A stretch of 64,000 bases of DNA from an uncultured Pseudomonas sp. Its GTDB lineage: Bacteria > Pseudomonadota > Gammaproteobacteria > Pseudomonadales > Pseudomonadaceae. The stretch covers positions 1 to 64,000 of the forward strand of contig NZ_CAMPHI010000015.1 of NCBI RefSeq assembly GCF_946885955.1, written 5' to 3'. The notes below the pieces were generated by a model, which saw only the letters and a program-made list of their open reading frames with translations, was not told where the DNA came from and made no database searches. How positions within the stretch are numbered: position 1 is the stretch's first letter; each line of letters begins with the position of its first letter. The translations under genes were made by a program, and so were the position numbers. Positions 52,208 through 60,149 of the stretch are shown here, in pieces.

Positions 52208-52550
52208 GCAGTGCTTTTGCTGCGCCTGCAGCCCGGGCCCACGGGTAGCGGAGCGCTCTTGTAGCCCGGATGCAATCCGGGGGCACGTTGATGGAGAGAA
52301 CAGGGCGCAGCCTTGTCCGCGCGGGTTGCGGGTTGCGGACAAGCCTTCGGCATGTTCGCCCTACGAGGCGCTAGACCCTACACATGGATTGGGGGTCTAC
52401 GAGAGACGTAGCAATAAAAATCGGCGCGAGGGTTCAACTGCATGGGCAATCTGTGCCAGGCTGCCTTGGCCGTGGGCGCCTCAGGATAAGCGCGCCGGCC
52501 AGGATCTCCCGCCAAGCCGCCAGGCTGGCGAAACTTACCAAGGACTTGTC
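52208..52550. repeat. Intergenic region with REP-type repeats
   Basis: GTAGCCCGGATGCAATCCGGG at about 52262 repeats the motif at 14665. GCGGACAAGCCTTCGGCATG with CGCCCTACGA (about 52334-52365) repeats the 18458 motif. No gene is supported in this stretch; the lipoprotein promoter must lie in its right part. Confidence 0.65.
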
Positions 52551-52976
52551 ATGCGCTTGATCTATGCCGTTCTGCCTTTGCTGCTGTTGGCCGGGTGTTC
52601 CTCGTTCCGCGCCGAGCCGGAAAACGTCAAAGCCGTCCCCACCGATCGCTTGCTGGCTTATCAGGAGCCATTGGCCGGCAGCGGCGAGATCGTCGTCAAC
52701 CGCGATCTGGGCTTGATGGGCGGCGGTTGCTATATCGCCGTGCTGATCGATCGGCAGGTGGCGGCGCGCATCGGCATGGGCGAGGTCGCCAGCTTCCAGG
52801 TGCCCGCCGGTACCCGGGTGCTGGGCATCGGCATCGATAAAATGGACGACACACTCTGCGCCCGCGGTCGCCTGCGCCGCGAGCTGGCGGTGCCGGTGGT
52901 GGCCGGCGAGAGACAGAAATTCCGTGTCGTCAGCCAGTCCCAGGGCGGCTTCGACATCCTTCCCGATAGCAAGTGA
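52551..52976 (+). CDS. Small lipoprotein
   Basis: A 141-residue lipoprotein with the lipobox LLLLAGC (Cys16). After it comes a domain of about 100 residues containing VNRDLGLMGGGCYIAVLIDRQ, which resembles small proteins with PEGA/DUF2846-like beta folds. CAAGGACTTGTC before the ATG provides a Shine-Dalgarno. It stands alone and converges with the TPR gene. Function is unknown. Confidence 0.8.
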   Translation: MRLIYAVLPLLLLAGCSSFRAEPENVKAVPTDRLLAYQEPLAGSGEIVVNRDLGLMGGGCYIAVLIDRQVAARIGMGEVASFQVPAGTRVLGIGIDKMDDTLCARGRLRRELAVPVVAGERQKFRVVSQSQGGFDILPDSK

Positions 52977-52990
52977 TGACGCCTTAACGA

Positions 52991-53022
52991 GCCGGAGTGC
53001 GCCATGGCGTGTGCACTCCGGC
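52991..53022. terminator. Hairpin after the small lipoprotein gene
   Basis: GCCGGAGTGC / GCACTCCGGC, a perfect 10-bp stem with a 12-nt loop, 15 bp after the lipoprotein stop. No T-tract follows. Confidence 0.55.
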
Positions 53023-53154
53023 GCTGGCGACCCGGCCCGGCATCTTCCTTGGCTAGGTCCCCTGCAGCGCGCAAGAACAGCTCTTCGGCAGGTCCGTCGG
53101 TCAGCGAACGCGGCCCGCCGTATCCTCAGCTGGTTGTCGTTGGCCAGGCTTGCC

Positions 53155-53922
53155 TCAGGCAAGCCTGTGTTCGCCTTGTTCCAGCGCCTTTAACTCCTGT
53201 TGGCTCAGCGCCAGCCATTCCTGATGCAGGTTGCGGTAGTGCTTGGGCGAGCGGCGTGCGTGGTTATCAATCTGTTGCAGCTGAGCTAGCGCTTCCTGTT
53301 TGCGGCCCTGGCGGCGCAGCATCAACGCGTAGCGGTATGGGGCTTCGGGGCCCGGGTAGTAGGCGACGAGGGCTTGATATTCCTCCTCGGCCTTGGCGTT
53401 TTCTTCCAAAGCTTCGAGGGCGCGGGCGAACAGCAGGTGGCCTTCACTGGAGCGGTAGCTGGGGTTCTTGGCGATCAACTGTTCCAGCGCCTGTTTGCAG
53501 CCGGCCGCATCGCCCTGGGCGAAGCGTGCCTTGGCCAGGCCGAGGAGGATGTCCGGCGCGTCGGCATCGGTGCCGCGCAGGGCCGTCTGGTAGTGGCCTT
53601 CGGCTTCTTCGGCCTGGTTCAGGCGCAGCAGTTCTTCGGCCAGGTTCACGCGGGTGATGCGGCTGTCGCAGACTTCCAGTTCATCGCGCAGGGCGCGCAG
53701 ATGACGTTCGGGGTCAAGGCGGTCGTGCACACGCTTGATGGTGCGCCGGCCGCGATGGCTACCGAGCATTTCCGGCAGCATGATGCCGAGAAAATAGATC
53801 AGGCAACCGAGGCCGGGCAGGGCGATGATCAGGTAGATCCAGTAGCGTTCCTGACCGCTGCGTACCACATGCAGACCACAGGTGATTTGGCAGGCCAGGA
53901 GGAGCAGGGCGATTAGGGGCAT
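53155..53922 (-). CDS. TPR-repeat membrane protein
   Basis: A 255-residue protein with one or two membrane helices at the N terminus (about 2-20 and 27-48, ending YFLGIMLPEML), then cytoplasmic tetratricopeptide repeats across about 85-240 (VNLAEELLRLNQAEEAEGHY, LFARALEALEENAKAEEEYQ). TPR arrays mediate protein binding. Partners are unknown. The last codons and stop lie in a perfect 9-bp palindrome with the stop in its loop. Confidence 0.82.
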   Translation of the reverse strand: MPLIALLLLACQITCGLHVVRSGQERYWIYLIIALPGLGCLIYFLGIMLPEMLGSHRGRRTIKRVHDRLDPERHLRALRDELEVCDSRITRVNLAEELLRLNQAEEAEGHYQTALRGTDADAPDILLGLAKARFAQGDAAGCKQALEQLIAKNPSYRSSEGHLLFARALEALEENAKAEEEYQALVAYYPGPEAPYRYALMLRRQGRKQEALAQLQQIDNHARRSPKHYRNLHQEWLALSQQELKALEQGEHRLA

Positions 53923-54084
53923 GGCGGCGATCCAGTCCTTTGGATAAGGGGCGTGTGTGGTGCAGCAAAAGGGCGCTTATCAAAGCATGGATGCTGGCTT
54001 CTTGCCAGATGGACGCTGGTCTGTTGTGGCCCAGCGCACATTGACGTTCGGCGCCGCGGTCAAAGGCCTGCCCGGTTCAGCAAT

Positions 54085-54111
54085 AAAAAACCGAGCGACT
54101 CGAGCGCTCGG
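54085..54111 (-). terminator. Rho-independent terminator after the lipin-like gene
   Basis: Minus strand: CCGAGCG-CTCGAGT-CGCTCGG followed by six T residues, 24 bp after the stop at 54135. Confidence 0.92.
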
Positions 54112-54134
54112 CTGTTCTTGGTTCAGCCGGCCTG

Positions 54135-55115
54135 TTAACGCATGCAGGCCGCGAACGGGGTGTCATTCACCACTGTACTGTAGTGCAGCGCATAGTCGCC
54201 GTTGATGGCCTGGGTGCCGTCGTTGCCGGCGTTTGCGCCGATGATCCAGGTATCGGCCTTGGGCATGCCACCGGTGGCGTAAGCCTCGATATCGGTGCTG
54301 GCGTTGCCGTAGGCGCGGACGATGTTCAGGCCCACGGTATCGCGCAGATAGCGCACGTAGTCGGCTTTGTGCGCCACGGTATTCGGTGGGATCGGGCCAT
54401 CGCCGTAGGGGTTGCTGCGGTAGTGCCAGGTTGGCAGGTTCTGCTTGGCGAACCATTCGCGGCCGTCGCGGGTGACCCAATAAGGCCGCGCGGTCAGATA
54501 AACGATCTGGTAGCCCTTGTCCTGATAGGCGCGCACGGTTTGCGGCGCGTAGTAATAGGGCGTTGCGGTCTTCACCCCGAGATAGTCGGCATAGGCTTCG
54601 TAGTCGTTGATGGTCAGGGTGCCGTCGACGTCGAACAGCACCGCATCGCGGCCGCGCTCGACCACGGTGAGCCAGCCATCGACACTGGAGCGATCGCCCT
54701 CGACCACCATGTGCACGCGGTAATCGCCGACGGGACGCGGCGGCAGGGTCATGGCGATCTTGCCGTCGCTGTCGGTGAGCCGGCTACCGAGGTATTCCCA
54801 GTTCTGCATGCCGGTGCCGTACAGGTAGACGTGCACGCGCTCGTCCTCCAGGTCCTTGTGCAGCACGGCGTCGTAATCGAACTTGCCGACCAGCAGGGCG
54901 TATTGGCCTTCGGCGACCAGTGAGTCGTGGACCAGGTGCCACGGCTGGTAGATGCTTGTGAGCAGGAGATTACCGAAGTGCTTGAAGGACTTTTGCGCCG
55001 GTAGTGGAGCCGCGGGCGCGTGCTGGGGCGTCAGGTAGTCGGGACAGGTTGCCGCCTGGGCGCTGCAGCCAAAGCCGAGGCTCAAGGCGAGCAGGATTCT
55101 GCTAAATGACATCAT
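54135..55115 (-). CDS. Periplasmic lipin/LNS2-like HAD phosphatase
   Basis: A 326-residue exported protein with a signal peptide of about 22 residues ending SAQAA. An N-terminal beta-sandwich domain spans about 40-150. The HAD fold then begins with the DxDxT catalytic loop FDVDGTLT (Asp162, Asp164), with motif II Thr208 in YLTARP, Lys250 in AHKADY and Asp275 in GNASTDIEAY. The pattern matches the LNS2 domain of eukaryotic lipins and phosphatidylinositol-transfer proteins. A secreted version suggests a lipid or phosphate-ester substrate in the periplasm. Two ATGs (55115 and 55112) fit the AAGGAG; either is possible. Confidence 0.85.
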   Translation of the reverse strand: MMSFSRILLALSLGFGCSAQAATCPDYLTPQHAPAAPLPAQKSFKHFGNLLLTSIYQPWHLVHDSLVAEGQYALLVGKFDYDAVLHKDLEDERVHVYLYGTGMQNWEYLGSRLTDSDGKIAMTLPPRPVGDYRVHMVVEGDRSSVDGWLTVVERGRDAVLFDVDGTLTINDYEAYADYLGVKTATPYYYAPQTVRAYQDKGYQIVYLTARPYWVTRDGREWFAKQNLPTWHYRSNPYGDGPIPPNTVAHKADYVRYLRDTVGLNIVRAYGNASTDIEAYATGGMPKADTWIIGANAGNDGTQAINGDYALHYSTVVNDTPFAACMR

Positions 55116-55238
55116 GGCTCCTTGCTTCTTGGGGTTGCTTCCAGTGCGGCGGCTTGCGCTTGAAGCCGGGTGCCCGGGCGAAAGTGGCGCCGGGGCGTCG
55201 TCGGCAAAAAACCGACCAGGTTATGCACGGCGTCGATT

Positions 55239-55850
55239 CTAGCGTGTCATCGGCAACACCGCACCGACCACCACGAACAGGCCGCCGCAACAGCGGTTGA
55301 AGCCCTTGCCGGTGCGTTGCAGCCATGGCCGGATGCGTTGGGCCATACGCGCCAACAGGTATTCGACCAGGCCTTCGACGACGGCGAACGTCAGCGCCAT
55401 GATCGCGAACTGTAGCCAGAGGTTGGCCTGTGGTGCCAGAAACTGAGGCAGGAAGGCGCCAAAAAACAGGATCACCTTGGGGTTGGAAATCGCCGAGAAG
55501 AAGCCTTGGCGCAGCAATACCCGGCCGGGCCTGTCGGTGCTCGGCGCCAGCGCATCCAGTTGCAGCGGCGGTGCACGCCAGAGCTGGATGCCCAGCCAGA
55601 TCAGGTAGGCACCGCCCAGCCACTTGAGGACGATCAGCGCATCGACCGAGGCGTTAAGCAGCGCACCGATGCCGAACATCGACAATGCCATCAGCAGGAC
55701 GAATCCCGCCACGCCACCAGCTACCGTCCAGCAGGTCTTGCGATGACCATAGAGCGCGCCATGGGTCAGGGCCAGCAGGCCGTTGGGGCCGGGCGTCAGG
55801 GACAAACCGGTGACCGCGGTGAGGTAAAGCAGCCAGGTGGACAAGGCCAT
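55239..55850 (-). CDS. LysE/RhtB family amino-acid exporter
   Basis: A 203-residue inner-membrane protein with six hydrophobic segments. The conserved start TAVTGLSLTPGPNGLLALTHG and the SAISNPKVILFFGAFLPQFL segment define LysE/RhtB proteins, which export amino acids or homoserine lactones. The ATG at 55850 was chosen because earlier ATGs lie in the ydbL-like frame or without a Shine-Dalgarno. It starts 43 bp after the ydbL stop, so possible read-through from the ydbH operon cannot be excluded. Confidence 0.88.
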   Translation of the reverse strand: MALSTWLLYLTAVTGLSLTPGPNGLLALTHGALYGHRKTCWTVAGGVAGFVLLMALSMFGIGALLNASVDALIVLKWLGGAYLIWLGIQLWRAPPLQLDALAPSTDRPGRVLLRQGFFSAISNPKVILFFGAFLPQFLAPQANLWLQFAIMALTFAVVEGLVEYLLARMAQRIRPWLQRTGKGFNRCCGGLFVVVGAVLPMTR

Positions 55851-55893
55851 GAACGGGGTTCCGATGAATGGGTAAGGAGCGCTTCCCGGCAGG

Positions 55894-56238
55894 CTACTTG
55901 CGGCGCCACTGGCCCTGATACTGGATGTATTGCCCGGCCGGGGTTTTGTCCAGGGCCTTTTGCCCGGCGATGGCTTCGACGTCGGCGAGCTTGATGCCGT
56001 TCTGCTGCGCCAGCTTCTGGTATTCGGCGCGGCGCGCCTGATTGATCTGGGCGGCGATCTCCGTGGCCTGGCCGGCATCCTTGACCACGCCCAGGTAGCC
56101 GTTGGGCATTTCGCCGAGCAAGCCACTGGTTTTGGCGTCGCCGAGGGCGGCCATGGCTTCGTTGAGGTTCAGTGCCGCGGCCGGCAGGCTCAAGCTGAGC
56201 AGCACGAGCAGGCTGGCGATGTATTTGGACAGGGTCAT
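55894..56238 (-). CDS. ydbL: YdbL-like periplasmic protein (DUF1318)
   Basis: A 114-residue exported protein with a signal peptide ending about AAALN. The mature domain of about 90 residues is of the DUF1318/YdbL family (GLLGEMPNGYLGVV, AEYQKLAQQNGIKLADVEAI). In E. coli YdbL modulates the YdbH-YnbE bridge. The ATG at 56238 has GGAG seven bases upstream. Order ydbH-ynbE-ydbL is as in enterobacteria. Confidence 0.88.
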   Translation of the reverse strand: MTLSKYIASLLVLLSLSLPAAALNLNEAMAALGDAKTSGLLGEMPNGYLGVVKDAGQATEIAAQINQARRAEYQKLAQQNGIKLADVEAIAGQKALDKTPAGQYIQYQGQWRRK

Positions 56239-56249
56239 GGTCATGCTCC

Positions 56250-56441
56250 TCAAAACAGGCCGCTGGATTCGCTGAACATATTGTCCAGGGCTTTATCCAC
56301 CTTGATATAGATTTCGTGCTCGATCTTCACATTGAGGTTGATGTTGATCGGTTCGTTGGGCATCGCCAACTGCACCGTGGGAGTGCAGGCGGAACTCAGC
56401 AGGCTCAGCAGCAAGGCTGCAAAACAACGGTGCAAGCGCAT
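56250..56441 (-). CDS. ynbE: YnbE-like outer-membrane lipoprotein
   Basis: A 63-residue lipoprotein with the lipobox LLSSAC (Cys19). The mature part includes the family sequence PININLNVKIEHEIYIKVDK, thought to extend the beta-groove of YdbH at the outer membrane. It lies 13 bp after ydbH and 11 bp before the ydbL start, so the three genes form one operon. Confidence 0.9.
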   Translation of the reverse strand: MRLHRCFAALLLSLLSSACTPTVQLAMPNEPININLNVKIEHEIYIKVDKALDNMFSESSGLF

Positions 56442-56454
56442 GGCGCATCTCCGG

Positions 56455-59091
56455 TTATTGCTCTTTGGGGGTTGCCGCGTTGCGTTCCAGCATACGCTGC
56501 TGCACTCGACGGGTAATGATCTCGTTCACTTTATCGGTCAGTTGCAGGCTCGCCAGCAGCGTCGGAATGTCTTCTTCGAGGTTGATCCTGAAGTTGATCG
56601 GGCGACCCTGTTCGATCGCCGGATTGCGCCCCTGCAGGCGCAGGTCGAGGTTCAGCTTGCCGTTGCGATCGTAATCGACCTGGCTGCTCAGTGTCTCGTA
56701 GTGGAAGTCCTCCAGCGATTGGGTAACCAGTTTCATCGCCGGGTTGCTATCGCCCAAGGCACGGATGCTCGGCGACTGGAAGCGCAGCCGCCCGCCGGGG
56801 GCGCGCGCCGCCAGTTGTCCGTTGTCGATCTGCACCCCTTCGGCGCCAAGCGTCAGCGGCAGGTCGCCATCGAGGGTGCCGTCGCCGTCAAGGCCCTCGG
56901 TCGGGTAATGCCTGAACACCTGTCCCAGCTGCACGCCACGCACGCGCAGGGGGAATAGCAGCGGGCGTTTGTCCAGCTGCCATTGCCCGGCGGCCAGGCT
57001 CACCTGTCCGCCCATCAGTGCTGTTTGCGCGCGATCGATCTGCAGGCTTCCTGCGTCCGGCCGCGCGAGCGAGGCGCTATAGCGGCCCTGCAGTTGCAAC
57101 GGGCCCAGGGGCACGCCCGGGTTGGCTTCTGCCACCTGCAGCCGGTCGAGGTCGAGTCGCAGTCGATTGCCTGTGATGTTCAGGCGCAGATGGGTGTCCA
57201 GGCCCTGCAGCAGGGTTCGGTCGTAGATCGCGTCCAGGCCTTTGCCGTCGAGCGTGAGGCTGATCGCGGGGTCGCCGCCGGCGCTCTGACGCAGCTGCGC
57301 ACTGGCGCTCAGCCTGCCATTGCTGACGTCGAGCAGGGCGGGCCAGGCGGCCAGGGTTTTCGCCAGGGGATTGCCCGCGCGCAGGAACAGTTCGGCTAAC
57401 TCGGCGTGCAGGTCGAGGGCGCCGGCGGCGTTGCGCTGCACGCGGATCGGTACCTGCAGGCCGGTGTCCGCGTCGAGCTGGCCCTGCAGGTCGAGTGTTT
57501 GCAGATCGGCCGTCAGTTGGCCCTGCCACCGCCACCCCTGCGCTTGCAGTTGCGCCTGTTCGAAACGCTGCACGCTGATTTCATGGCGGCCAGCGAGGGT
57601 CAGTTGCTGCAGTTCGCCGCCCGGGTAGCCGGCGTCCAGTTGCAAGCCTGGAACGCTGGCATGCAGTCGATGCAGCTGCAGCTGCGGGTGGTCGAGTTGC
57701 TTGAGGTCCAGGCTCGACGCCGGCCCCAGGGTGAGCAGAGCATGCTCGTCGTCCAGGTAACCGCTGAGCTGGATATCCGCCTCCAATCCCTGCGCGTTCC
57801 AGGGCTCGAATGCCAGCGTCGGGACGTTCGCACGCAGGCGGGCCTGGACCAGTTGTGCGGCCCAGGGCGGCGCATTGGCCAAGGCCAGGTCGGCCTGCAA
57901 ATCGAGGTCGCTCGGGCCTTCGCCATGCAACTCGATACTCAACGGCAGCGCGCGTTCGGCCAGGATCGTGGGCAATTCGGCGAATCCCGGGTGTGGCTGG
58001 ATGCGCAGGTGCAGGGCGTCCATGCGCAGGGCCGCGGGCAGTTGCTGCAGGCGCTCCGCCGGCAGCTGGCGCAGTTGCAGATCGGCTTGCAGCCGTTCGG
58101 CGAACCAGTGCCCTGCCTGACCGCGCACGGCGACATCGAAACTCCCCTGCACCTCGCCGACGCCTGGCACCGGCCAGGGCTCGGGCAGGTTGGCCTGCGC
58201 AGCGAATTCGCCGCTGGCGTTGCGCAGTTGTGTCAGGTCCAGCGGCGCGGCGTGCTCGCCCGGTGGCAGCTGTAGGCGCCAGCGCGCGGTCAGTTGCGCG
58301 GCGCCCGGCGCGTCCGGCAGTTGGATCGTCTGTTTGAGCAGCCATGGTCGCAGCCAGTCCTGCAGCAGCGCGGCCTGGCTGAGCGCTGCGGCGTTCAGTT
58401 CGCCGTCCCAGTGCAAGCCGTCGGCGTTCTCGCGCAGTGAGCTGTGCAGGTCGAGTTGCGGCTGTTGGTCGAGGCTCAGGGCCAGCTGCAGATCCAGCGC
58501 TTCGGGCTCGCCGCTCAGCGTCGCGCGCCAGTTCAGCCGGTGGTCAGTGTGTTCGCGGTCCGGGTGTTCGAGTTCGAGCAGCGCCTCGACACGCAATGGC
58601 GCTTGCCGTTGGCTGTTCAACCGCAGCTCGCCGCGTAACTCGCAGCGACCGCTGGCACAGGGCAGTTGTGCATTCAGTTCGGCGATGTGCAGTCGTTGCG
58701 GCAGCCAGGCCATTTGTTCGGCCAGGGCGGCGATATCCAGGGGCGACCCCTCGGCAGGCGTGCTGGAGGTCGACGACGTCCGGGGTTGCCAGTCTAGCGC
58801 CAGACGTTGCAGTTCGATCTGCTGCCAGAAGGGGGGGGCGATACCGAACTGACGCCAGCTGAGTTGCAGTCCATCGAGCTCTACCCGGGTGATGCCGCCC
58901 TCGCCATATTGTCGCAGGGCGAGCTGCGCCAGGCCGATACCGTCGCCCGACAGGCTTGCCCCTTGCCAGCTCAGGTCACGAATCTGATTGCGCTGCAGCA
59001 AGCGGGTCCAGCTGTCATGGGCATACAGGCCGAGCAGCGACAGCAGCGCCAGTACGCCGATAAGTCGCAGCCCGCTACGCCGGCTGATCAT
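56455..59091 (-). CDS. ydbH: YdbH intermembrane phospholipid transport protein
   Basis: An 878-residue AsmA-like bridge protein. One N-terminal membrane anchor (about 8-25) is followed by a long stretch of beta-strand repeats that forms a hydrophobic groove across the periplasm, then the C-terminal domain known by the misleading name dicarboxylate transport (DctA-YdbH). In E. coli, YdbH is redundant with TamB and YhdP for moving phospholipid to the outer membrane. The start at 59091 (MISRRSGLRL) places the anchor N-terminal; a longer frame adds 94 low-complexity residues. It is the first gene of the ydbH-ynbE-ydbL operon. Confidence 0.92.
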   Translation of the reverse strand: MISRRSGLRLIGVLALLSLLGLYAHDSWTRLLQRNQIRDLSWQGASLSGDGIGLAQLALRQYGEGGITRVELDGLQLSWRQFGIAPPFWQQIELQRLALDWQPRTSSTSSTPAEGSPLDIAALAEQMAWLPQRLHIAELNAQLPCASGRCELRGELRLNSQRQAPLRVEALLELEHPDREHTDHRLNWRATLSGEPEALDLQLALSLDQQPQLDLHSSLRENADGLHWDGELNAAALSQAALLQDWLRPWLLKQTIQLPDAPGAAQLTARWRLQLPPGEHAAPLDLTQLRNASGEFAAQANLPEPWPVPGVGEVQGSFDVAVRGQAGHWFAERLQADLQLRQLPAERLQQLPAALRMDALHLRIQPHPGFAELPTILAERALPLSIELHGEGPSDLDLQADLALANAPPWAAQLVQARLRANVPTLAFEPWNAQGLEADIQLSGYLDDEHALLTLGPASSLDLKQLDHPQLQLHRLHASVPGLQLDAGYPGGELQQLTLAGRHEISVQRFEQAQLQAQGWRWQGQLTADLQTLDLQGQLDADTGLQVPIRVQRNAAGALDLHAELAELFLRAGNPLAKTLAAWPALLDVSNGRLSASAQLRQSAGGDPAISLTLDGKGLDAIYDRTLLQGLDTHLRLNITGNRLRLDLDRLQVAEANPGVPLGPLQLQGRYSASLARPDAGSLQIDRAQTALMGGQVSLAAGQWQLDKRPLLFPLRVRGVQLGQVFRHYPTEGLDGDGTLDGDLPLTLGAEGVQIDNGQLAARAPGGRLRFQSPSIRALGDSNPAMKLVTQSLEDFHYETLSSQVDYDRNGKLNLDLRLQGRNPAIEQGRPINFRINLEEDIPTLLASLQLTDKVNEIITRRVQQRMLERNAATPKEQ

Positions 59092-59539
59092 GGATAGGTT
59101 TCCCTGTTGATTGAGGCTGCCGCCCCGGACGGTAACCCATGAAGCCAAAAGCTGCCATGCGTCCGGCAAATTGCTCGCCGATTGAGAAGGTGACGGAGGG
59201 AAGTGCACTGCCTTGGCGCAGCCCCTCGTCGGAGGGCAGTGATGCCAGCGGCAGGCGCAAGGCCAGTATGCCGGGGCCGTTGATCGGAAAGGGTGCTGCG
59301 GGCGCCTGGTTTCGGCCCTCGAATGCCCCGAAAAAGGGCGGTCCAGAGCCCCTGCGAGAAAACTTTTGCACAAGCTTCAGCTCGCTTGTCAAGAACCAAT
59401 TTGCCATTGACGTAAACCTTTGATTCTTCTTATTGATTTTATAAGTCAATGAAAAATATGGTTTTTTTGAGCTGGTGAAAAAATCGTCAGTTTAACCTCA
59501 GGCCCCATAATACAGGCGATCAGAGCGCTTGCTCCCATG

Positions 59540-59572
59540 TTATCCACTTAGTTATCCACAGCTTCTGTGGAT
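59540..59572. promoter_or_regulatory. Cluster of DnaA-box-like sequences
   Basis: TTATCCACT (59540-59548) and TTATCCACA (59552-59560, exact DnaA box) lie side by side. ATCCACAG-CTT-CTGTGGAT (59554-59572) adds an inverted near-match. They sit next to an AT-rich stretch. Distance to the Sel1 ATG is about 110 bp. Confidence 0.65.
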
Positions 59573-59620
59573 TGTCTGAGGGGCTCGCTCTAGTTCGCGG
59601 GTGGAGGGGCTGCGCAAGGC

Positions 59621-59648
59621 TTTACCTCGGCGAAAAAAAGAGTAGAGT
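59621..59648 (+). promoter_or_regulatory. Candidate promoter of the Sel1 gene
   Basis: TTTACC (59621-59626), a 16-bp spacer and TAGAGT (59643-59648), 30 bp before the ATG at 59679. The match to sigma-70 is moderate. Confidence 0.4.
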
Positions 59649-59678
59649 GGCGCGCTTTTCCGGCTATCGCTGTTGCTC

Positions 59679-60086
59679 ATGCCTCGCTCATCCGATCCCG
59701 TTTCCGCTCAGAATCCTTCCGCCACTGCCCATCTGCCGCTCCGCGTCGCCGTGTGGTTGCTCGACAGCCCGCGGCTGGGCCAGGCACGTAGCGTAAAACG
59801 CTTTGCCGGGCGCCTGCTCAAGCAGCCGGCGCTGCATGGCGTGGTGTCGGCGCAAAGTCGTCTGGGCCGCTTGCTGTGCTGCGATTGCGGCAACCCCCGC
59901 GACCGCCGCATTGGCGTGGAGATGCTGCGTCAGGCCGCCCGCGCCGGCGACCAGGCCGCACAGCTGGAGCTCGGCCGCTTCTACAGTCAGCCCCGTGACA
60001 AGGCGCCGCAGCAGGCGCTGCATTGGCTGAACCAGGCCGCCGCCCAAGGCTCGCCGGAAGCCAAACAGCTGCTCGGCAAGCGCTGA
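59679..60086 (+). CDS. Sel1-repeat protein
   Basis: A 135-residue protein with two Sel1/TPR-like repeats at about 75-130 (MLRQAARAGDQAAQLELGRF, ALHWLNQAAAQGSPEAKQLLG). There is no clear signal peptide. Sel1 repeats mediate protein contacts. It precedes rmuC by 63 bp on the same strand and might be co-transcribed. Role unknown. Confidence 0.8.
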   Translation: MPRSSDPVSAQNPSATAHLPLRVAVWLLDSPRLGQARSVKRFAGRLLKQPALHGVVSAQSRLGRLLCCDCGNPRDRRIGVEMLRQAARAGDQAAQLELGRFYSQPRDKAPQQALHWLNQAAAQGSPEAKQLLGKR

Positions 60087-60149
60087 TCCCGTCCTGACCG
60101 CGCCGCATGGGCCTGGGTATACTGCCGGGCAATCTGCGCGGAGCCGTTT

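Larger units (their letters stand above)
59092..59678. other. Long control region between ydbH and the Sel1 gene
   Basis: 587 bp. At 59139-59423 both strands stay open (94 and about 110 codons) without a Shine-Dalgarno or recognisable domain; I do not call a gene. At 59395-59480 the DNA is strongly AT-rich, with an inverted ATTGA...TCAAT. DnaA-box-like sequences lie at 59540-59572. The region holds the divergent promoters of ydbH and the Sel1 gene. Confidence 0.5.

Noticed and set aside
59395..59572. Chromosomal replication origin
   Set aside because: Only two or three boxes, and no dnaA, dnaN, gidA or parAB genes nearby.
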